This document shows, one piece after another, positions 56,737 to 64,000 of a DNA stretch of 64,000 bases (positions are counted from its first letter, which is position 1; each line of letters opens with the position of its first letter). Source of the stretch: Bryum argenteum (taxonomy: Eukaryota; Streptophyta; Bryopsida; Bryales; Bryaceae); contig CM073327.1 of the NCBI GenBank assembly GCA_037043015.1, positions 4,570,727-4,634,726 of the forward strand, given 5' to 3'. The position numbers and the translations under genes were made by a program. The notes beneath the pieces are model-generated. The model searched no databases. It saw nothing but the letters and a program-made list of their open reading frames with translations, and was not told the DNA's origin.

Positions 56737-59700
56737 GTAAATACTTACTGCCGACTAGATTTGGGCCAATTCTATAAACATACACCTCTTATTAGATGGC
56801 CATATTCGTTACATTGAGACTATATGTGCACTTTGAGACTTTGAGCACACTTTAGGTCTGTTGGAATTATCCCCAGGCCGAGGATAAAACTTGAATGCAA
56901 CCTTTGGGCACTAGAGGTATTCATGTGTATTGATATATAAAAGTCTCAAATTATAAAAACGATTCAATATTGAAGATGTTGAACGGTTTTTCTTTATCCC
57001 CGGATCAAATATGAGACTCCTAATCGTCTCAATATAACGAATATCGCCTTTTAGCACGCGCGACAATTCACTCATATAAATTGTACTACAACGACTCATA
57101 TTTCAAAAATTGCTCCTAATTCCGGGCTTGATAATGGGTGAGCATATTCATGTGCTTCATGCCATGGAGCCAAAAAGTGGAAAAGGTTACTCCCTTTTAA
57201 AGCCATGCTGAGATGTAGATTCATAAGCCAAGTACGCCGAAACCCTACCTCCCGATGAATGAACTGCCGTGAGCTATTACCAGGAAATCAATAGATCAGA
57301 GAGTACACTGAGTGATCATCGGCATTCTTCCAAGAGTGTGCCGAATTAGGTGTGGAGTCTCGGAGATTGGGACGCAGATTGACCTGCCGCCGTTGAGCTT
57401 TTGATCGGCTTGGATCGGCCACGCCAAGAGCGGCACGCCCGGATTGCCTCGGTGATGATGCAGGCATTTCAAAGTGGAATCTGATCGACACTACCGACTC
57501 ATCTAATTGTTCCGTTGCTACAGATAAACGAGATGCAGCTGGAGCTCGAGCACACCACACTTTCTGCAATGCCTGAGGTGCGATATCATCTCAAATTTTC
57601 GTGGTTCAGTTTTAGGGTTTCAAAAACCTCGACTAAGAAATCAGTGCTAGAGTAGAAAAATCCTACCAGGTGGACAAAGCGAGCAATGAGTCTCGTGATT
57701 TGACGACGGTTGTCTTCGCTGCTCAAGCTGTCGAGTGAGTCATGCAAAACACGACACTGCTCGAAAACAATGTGACGTGTAACAGGGTCACTTATTCTTT
57801 TATTGCTCCTGTGAAAGTTTCAGGTACATCACCAGTAAATGCAATATACATCGTACACTGCAACACGAGCTATCTAATCTTGAATAGAATCACTAGTCTT
57901 TCATTTTTAAGATGTGAATCTCGAAATGTCTGTCTCGGTACCGAGACTCACATGCCAGTGTCTGATTTTTGGAAGCCGTTGTCTGTGTCGGAAATCCGCT
58001 GGTGATGGCGATGGCGCCCTCTTTGCTGGTCGCCACATTGTGCACTCGTACTGGCAGCCGATTTGCCTGTCTCGGCACCGAGGTAGTCAGTGAGTAGTCG
58101 GTTTGCTAATGTCATCGGGACTCCTTCAAAACCGTGGCGGGCTTGAAATCTCCCTGTAGTAGAGAGTGTTCGTCGTAGAGCCAATATCGATAGGAAAGTT
58201 TGTTGTCGCTGATGAGAAAGTTCAAGAGCTCGTGAGCATCCTCTTGTCGGCCTGGTCTGATCGAAGTAAGCTGAATTGGCCATGAGTCGATGGTAGAGCT
58301 TTCTGGGTGCAATGAGCTTTCTGAGCATTCCAGATCATAACGACGAGCAGATTTGTTCTTCGAGGATGCAGAATATACGATCACCTAAAGTGCGCGCACC
58401 TGCAGGGAATGGACCACCTCCAGTGTCACAACTGTCCATGTTTTCTTTCCGATGATTAATTAATGTAGTACGCACAATCCTAAGAGTGCAAGTGAAGGGA
58501 AGAATTGGAGACATACATATGGTAGAATGCATGTGGCGTAGGCAGTACTCGGCTGTTCGGAGTGTACGTGATACATTGCAGCACATTGTTGAGATAACAG
58601 CAGAGAAAGTGGCCACCAGCAAAGTGGTTTTTGCAAAGAGGTTTGCATGTCTCGGTACCGAGACAGTCCCGAGCATGTGGTAGTCCCGAGTATAATTATG
58701 CGAGGTTTTCATGTTCGGATTTGCTTGTCTCGGTACCGAGACAGTAATGAGCATGTGAGATTGGATCAAATACGATCCAATGTGTTGGTTTTTTGATTGA
58801 TCCAATGTGCTGGTTTTTTGATTGCTCCTATTTTGCAACGTTGTTGAAGAGGGGAGTAGCGATTGATTGAGTGTAAGTGTTTCATTGGCTTCATGGTTAC
58901 TCCTGTGATCGGTTGCCAGTCTTGTGAAGTGACGTGCGGAAGGACAGTTGTAATTGCTTTTATGTTGTAGAAAGAGATTTTAGGAGAGTGATTGGTATCA
59001 TCAGCTTAGGGAGGGGAAGAGTTGCTGAAGGGCTGAGAGGAACTGTTGAGGGTTGAGGGGGTGAGGGTAGGAATTTATTTGGAAGACAAAAACTAAAATT
59101 TCTAGGCTAAGCATTTTTTAGGGCTTTTTTAAGCAATGAGAATTCATGCTTCATTTGACTGTTCGTAATTCGCACCGTTGTGGAGGAGAGGAGTAGCGGT
59201 CGATTAGGAGAGTGTAAATATATCAGTGGCTTTTGAGCTTCTTTAGTGATTGGTGGCCAGTCTTGAAGAGAGACGTGCGAAAGGACAGTTTTGATTGCTT
59301 TTATGTTGCAAAGCTGGATTTTAGGAGAGTGAATGGCATCATTTAGCGAGGGACGGCAAGAGTTGTTGTAGTTACGGGCTTTCGAGTCTGTTGAAAGGAA
59401 ATGTTCAGGAGGAGAGAAGTAGCGATTGAGTTGGACATGGATGGTTTAACCCTTCATTGACATAGGGGACCAAATTGGTCCTCGAATTTGAACAAGAACT
59501 TCCATACTCTCAACGGTGGCAAATTTCAAGATTTTACCGGATGTAGTCGTTCTTTTAAAAAATATTTACAGAATCAAGTTAGCTCGACACTCACCATTTC
59601 AGATTTTTGAATTTATTTAATTAGCTATGCTAAAATATGGTTAAAGGACAGTGAGGTCACATTTTTCTCAATACAATGATGTCAATTAAGGGTTAACAGC

Positions 59701-60222
59701 TTGAGTAGGAGCGGAGGTACGATTGTAGCAATCTGGATGTCTTTACAGCTTCTTTATAATCAGTGGAGAGACGACTGGAAGTAGGATAGGGTCAAATGTG
59801 TGGTGATGGATAGGGTCAAATGTTCATTATGCTCATCATGACTAAGCTCCTTATCCGAATCAGGTTTTGCAGTATTTTGTTTGAGCCTCACCTTCCAAGG
59901 ACTTTTTCTGCCTCTGATAGTTAGCACAGCAGTTCAAAAATGGTTGTCTCGGTACCGAGATAGTACTCGGCAAACGATGAGGCAGTCTTAGCGAGGATGC
60001 TATATCTCGTTTTTGACTTTTTAAGAGAGTTCCAAACTGGACTAATAAATGATTCTAGAAATGTTTGTCTCCGTACGGAGACGCATGCTAAGCACGTACT
60101 AAGATTGATGGATCGTGTTCACCTATCTAGAGCCTCATTCAACTTTCTTGAAGAATGGTTGACCAGTTGGAATTAGTATCTGTTGATTAATCGTTGACCA
60201 GTCATTCATTGATTTTTCTCAG
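56737..60222 (+). other. Cargo/intron zone of element 2 with dyads and direct repeats
   Basis: Noncoding by my reading; minus-strand open frames at 57288-57569 and 57948-58328 lack support. Holds six 16-bp dyads. It also has a pair of long diverged direct repeats, about 58810-59045 and 59165-59375 (shared words GCGGTCGATT/GCGATTGATT, GGCCAGTCTTG, GGACAGTT.TGATTGCTTTTATGTTG, GATTTTAGGAGAGTGA), with a shorter third match near 59700-59780. Confidence 0.5.
57932..60082. repeat. Six 16-bp dyads (GTCTCGGTACCGAGAC family), element 2
   Basis: Sites start at 57932, 58069, 58649, 58727, 59946 and 60067. The consensus GTCTCGGTACCGAGAC is a perfect 16-bp palindrome. The 60067 copy is GTCTCCGTACGGAGAC, where a G-to-C change at position 6 is matched by C-to-G at position 11, keeping the symmetry. 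Several copies share the flank TTTGCTTG on the left and ACAGT or GAGCATGTG on the right. No copies seen in element 1. Confidence 0.85.
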
Positions 60223-63200
60223 GTGCTTCACATGGACAGTGAGAAAGACTACTATGGTGGAGAGGCGGCCTCATTGAATGAGAACCAGGTGAGTGTGTGA
60301 TGTTCAATATCTCGATGGCAGATTCTAATGTTGGCGGTTTATTTTTGTTTTGGCTGATGTTTTCCATTTTTTTTTGTAGATGTCGTGTAAATTCTAGTGA
60401 GATTAATTTCGTATATAGTTTGATTTAGTTGATTATTGTGCAACTCAGTTATACCTACTAGCTTGGTCCTTCATTATTTAGATATTGAACTCTGTTCTGT
60501 AGGTAGAGAGCCCTGCCGCCCAAGATGTACCTGCTGATTCGTCACCAGCAGCCACTGAAGCTTCAAGAGAGAATGCAATTGATTTAGATTTTGATGAAGG
60601 TCAAGATGAGGCTGAAGAGGTGCTTGACAAAAAAGATGCATTTGACGGAGATGGAGATGACATCAGATCCCGTCAGAAATTGAATTCCGTGACCACGATC
60701 TGTCAACTGAGAGTCCAACCTTTTAGTTCATCGAGGTTCAATATTCCCCTATGTAGGATGTTAGCCATGCCTATGGTGAGGCCCACACTCTCAACTGATC
60801 TTGCTAAATTAGAGCAAGAATTTGTCCATGGCTACAGAGAAGGCTCCTCTGTTTTCTATATGACAATAACTGATGAAGAAGGCAAAACACGTGAGGTTAC
60901 TCAAGCTGATGAAGCATCTTGGGGTCCCATTTGGAGTGCCAAAAATGAAGAATTCAATTCCTTTCTTCAGTCCGTTCCGGAGTTGGCTAGTTTCAAGAAT
61001 TTGATGTTCTTTGTATGTGATGGTAACCATAGACGTCAGGCTTGGTTAAATCATATTCAAAGGCTTCACAAAAAAGAAGAAGCTTGGCATTACTCAGTGG
61101 ACAGCATCCTCCTTGACACAAAAGGAAAAATTGGTGTTGTTATGCAAGTGATGCATAACATCAACAAGTAAGTTTTATTTCTTGATTTGAATTCTTTTCT
61201 ATGTAAAATACTTCGATTACACTACTATTATGATATGCTCATGCCCTCTCTTTGATTGATAATTGTAGACATACTGAAGACTCTCACGTTAAGACCAACC
61301 TTGTTCACACCCTCTTTAGAGTTCAGAAGTACGGTCTCATGCCACTTGAACAGTATCAAGATATATTGACTCCATCGGAGATTAAGAGGTGCAAGAAATC
61401 TCAGAATGCAAAGAAGACGTGGTATACTTTGAATCTGCATGTATTCACGAACTTCATCTTCCAGGTATGATCTATATGTGAATTGGCTCAATTGCTTACA
61501 TTAGGAATGAGGATGTCTCCTTTGCTGATTTGGGTATTTATATGTTTTCACTAAAAGTACATGTGATGTTTAATATTAGTACTTCGTATATCAATGTATG
61601 CAATTTGTTTAGCACAAGATACATTGAAATTTACTTAGTTAAAATGACAAACAAAGGTAAATAATAGCATTTTCAGTGACAAAGTCTATTTTTTTGCAGC
61701 ACGAACTTGGACTCGCAGCAGATGAGGGTGTTCGACAACTTGTGGAGCAATCAGACGGAAATGTGTCCGCTGCTGAAAAAGCAACCGCAATGAAAGTTGC
61801 TACCAAAAAGAGAGCTGAGGCACTTCATAAGAAAATGTCAAAACTAGTTGCTGTGGCAAACCCGGAGTTAACAGAGGGATGGCTTCGAGAGGTATGAACT
61901 CTACTTCTAAAATCCATTTTTCATTCTTTAAGTAATACTATGACTCCCTTTATTCTAATAAATCGCTCGTTTCTTTACAGATCGAGCGTCACTATAGCCT
62001 CAACTCGATTACACCAGAGCTAAATATAGAGAAGCTGCAGTTAATTGTTACTGCAAAAGCATCTGCAGCTTCGAAAATCAAATGGTTGGAATATTTCAAT
62101 TCCTCTGCATCAACACGTGAGGCCCGCAAACTGCCCCTCAAGCCCACCAACGAGGAGAAATTGGGTGTCTTTCTTGCCAAAGCGTGCTTTTGGGCAGGAG
62201 TGAGTTCGTTAAATCTAATTGTATTGATTTCATCAAATGTGTGTTGATTTCTACTATATGAGCTTAAATGTATTCTTTTTACGCTCTAACCTGACTTGAG
62301 TTCCTTTAAGTACTGAGTGAATGTAAAAGAATGTTGTGTGATTTGTACAACAATGATATGCTGTGATTACAAATAAATATTGATTACGTTTGATGACTTC
62401 CATGCTATTGATTCAAGTAACAATATTCCCTCTTTTCCCACAGATATCCGAGCAGGCTTTGATTACCTTTGAAGAAACCGTGCGTCAAGATAGAGTGGTT
62501 ATCAATTTTGAAGTACCCGGCGAGCCTTTAAGCTTGGTTGCATACATCGAGGACTGCAGGATGAAGTTATGGAACAATGCGTTCCATACTTTCTTCCGAG
62601 GGCAGGATGCTTTTAACAAAAATTACGAATTTGTGAGTTTTAATGGAACTGACTTGATTGTGCGAAGAGTGCTCTTTCGGTGAGTTTTTCTTTCAAAGTA
62701 TTATAGTTCTTATATTTCGCATATTGATTTGGTTTTTTGTGTGCAAAATATTTTGATTGCAAGGTATATATTCATGGCCTTCTTTTTACTCGCAGGTATT
62801 TTAAGTACGAACTCTATTCGAAAGGAGCAATAAGCAAAGAAGATCTCCCCATATTTCTCTCCGCATGGCTTGATAGGTCGAACTCAACGTGCATGTTCTC
62901 AGCAAATCAACAGCGCACGTGGTCAATCTCGCACCTTACGGGAGGTGGATGGTACCTTGACTGCGCTCCCAGTTTCACTCCTTCCTTTGAAACTGAACTT
63001 AGGAAGTCAAGGGAGGCAGTTGGAGAATCTGGTATTGAGATGGTTGATTTACAGGGCATAGAAGACGAGCATGAGAGAGCAAGGGCACTCTCACGACGTC
63101 TAGAAGAAGATAGGAAGAAGGCCATGAAGGTGAAGGAAGCAGAGGAGAAAGCGGCTCAGAAATAAAACGAGAAACTCCGGAAGTCTCTGGAGAAGACTAG

Positions 63201-64000
63201 CAAGAGAGGAAAAAAGAAGATGAACCCTCCTCGAGAGCCAGAATATAAAAGCCCATCTGGGCCTAGTCCCACATACGACTCTGGTTCTCATGCTCCAACT
63301 GAATCGAGAGGAACTAAACGTAATTCCTCCTATGAGCAATTAAGCCAAGGGATCCCTGTTTTCACATCAATTGAGGAGTATGATGGCCAAGTTGGAGAGT
63401 GGATAAAAAATAGCTCACTAGAGCAAGTCCTTGGTGGCGACACGGGCAGCTTTAGTCCTTTATTTGACGATTTGCAAAGCTTCATTTCCAAGGTACTATT
63501 GTGTTTAATTATCTTTTGTATATAATTGTTGAACATGTCGACCCCTGCTTCATAATTCCTTGGCTCATTCCTGGAGTTATTCACTAGTTCATTACTACAA
63601 TGATGTGATAATTATGTTTCATTTCAATTCATGTCTTTCTCTTTCTGTATTTTATAGCTCCAAGTTAATTAAGTTGTGCATACTCTATAGTTTTGTCTAA
63701 GCTTTCAGATAATGAGCATTGTTTATTCATGCGCAGCATTCAAGTGTCAAAGCCCGGCACTATAAGGGATCTGCCGCGAATGTACCCTGCGTAGACTTGA
63801 TTATTGCAGATCTTCCAGAGGGTCTTCCTGTTCCAGGAATTTCGAATCCACCTTCGTCTATCCCTTCCTGGAACAGAGAATCTGAGGATTGGTTACAAAC
63901 ACTCTTCGATTTTGCAGACCATCACCTGCAAGATGATGGAGCAATCATTTTATTTCATCCATTTCGAATGACTACGAAGTCAAAAATTCTTGGATATTGT
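60223..64000 (+). pseudogene. ParB-methyltransferase fusion gene of element 2 (partial, one in-frame stop)
   Basis: Exons: 60223-60288 (ATG at 60232), 60503-61167, 61269-61464, 61700-61891, 61981-62199, 62444-62679, 62795-63492 and 63737 onward off the window. Phases agree throughout. The ParB-like domain reads SRFNIPLCRMLAMPMVRP, then FFVCDGNHRRQAWLNHI with the GNHR box. The methyltransferase part has VDLIIADLPEGLPV in place of DPPY, then GAIILFHPFRM. A TAA at 63163-63165 lies in frame in the exon that corresponds to exons 6-7 of element 1, and the frame is open on both sides of it. So either the product is truncated before the methyltransferase part or an unseen splice removes the stop. The 219- and 236-bp exons are identical in length to those of element 1. 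The SAM-binding part lies beyond the window. Confidence 0.75.

Larger units (their letters stand above)
50871..64000. mobile_element. Giant MULE-type DNA transposon, element 2 (left part; broken genes)
   Basis: Begins at about 50871-50881 inside the satellite and runs past the window end. It has the same order and orientation as element 1: heptamer terminus, transposase (minus), divergent small gene (plus), dyad zone, ParB-methyltransferase gene (plus). Intron positions in the transposase and several fusion-gene exon lengths (219 and 236 bp exons) match element 1 exactly, while protein sequence has diverged clearly. The transposase has several breaks and the fusion gene one stop, so this copy is probably non-autonomous now. 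Confidence 0.75.

Noticed and set aside
57288-58328. Minus-strand ORFs in the element 2 cargo zone
   Set aside because: No counterpart in element 1, no motif, and they overlap the dyads.

Overview
The window looks like repeat-rich, transposon-dominated DNA from a land plant nuclear genome. The evidence is plant-type telomere repeats (TTTAGGG) at 4.46 kb, a hAT transposase with a DUF659-type core, a Ty3/gypsy integrase fragment, a SUVR-type pre-SET exon, MULE-type transposases with SWIM fingers, and many clean GT-AG introns. A non-seed plant (moss, lycophyte or fern) is possible, but the sequence alone does not settle it.

Layout. 0-15 kb: degraded DNA-transposon material. Two diverged copies of one unknown zinc-finger-like gene (0.84-2.04 kb minus; 7.63-9.73 kb plus) and a broken hAT transposase (14.28-11.39 kb minus) each have a CpG-rich, ACCGGTCGG-like island just upstream. 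Long diverged direct repeats fill 2.5-7.1 kb. 15.4-20.8 kb: minus-strand exons of a coiled-coil/RING-like gene of unknown function and an isolated SUVR pre-SET exon. 20.78-40.01 kb: giant element 1. 40.0-42.3 kb: unassigned plus-strand ORF chain. 43.0-50.87 kb: a satellite array with higher-order structure, interrupted by a Ty3/gypsy fossil at 44.69-47.86 kb. 50.88 kb to the window end: giant element 2, inserted in the satellite and running off the right edge.

The main discovery is the giant element family. Element 1 (about 19.2 kb) is bounded by inverted arrays of a 7-bp unit (GAGCGTA/GAGCGGT). It carries (i) an apparently intact two-exon MULE-type DDE transposase gene of 1249 codons on the minus strand, (ii) a small acidic gene on the plus strand, (iii) a 5.5 kb zone with sixteen copies of a 16-bp dyad GTTTCGTCAACGAAAC, plus a seventeenth copy inside the transposase intron, and (iv) an eleven-exon gene whose exon phases all agree. 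That gene encodes 1214 residues fusing an N-terminal ParB/sulfiredoxin-fold domain (GNHR motif) to a C-terminal beta-class DNA methyltransferase-like domain with degenerate catalytic motifs.

Element 2 has the same order, the same strands and mostly the same intron positions. It is diverged, its transposase is broken, and its ParB-methyltransferase gene has an in-frame stop. Its cargo zone carries a different 16-bp dyad, GTCTCGGTACCGAGAC. The two dyads agree at 11 of 16 positions and differ mainly by symmetric, compensating base-pair changes. This suggests an element-encoded DNA-binding protein co-evolving with its own sites, a ParB/parS-like or self-methylation system inside a eukaryotic cut-and-paste transposon. 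The function is inference; the architecture, dyads and splice phases are read directly from the sequence.
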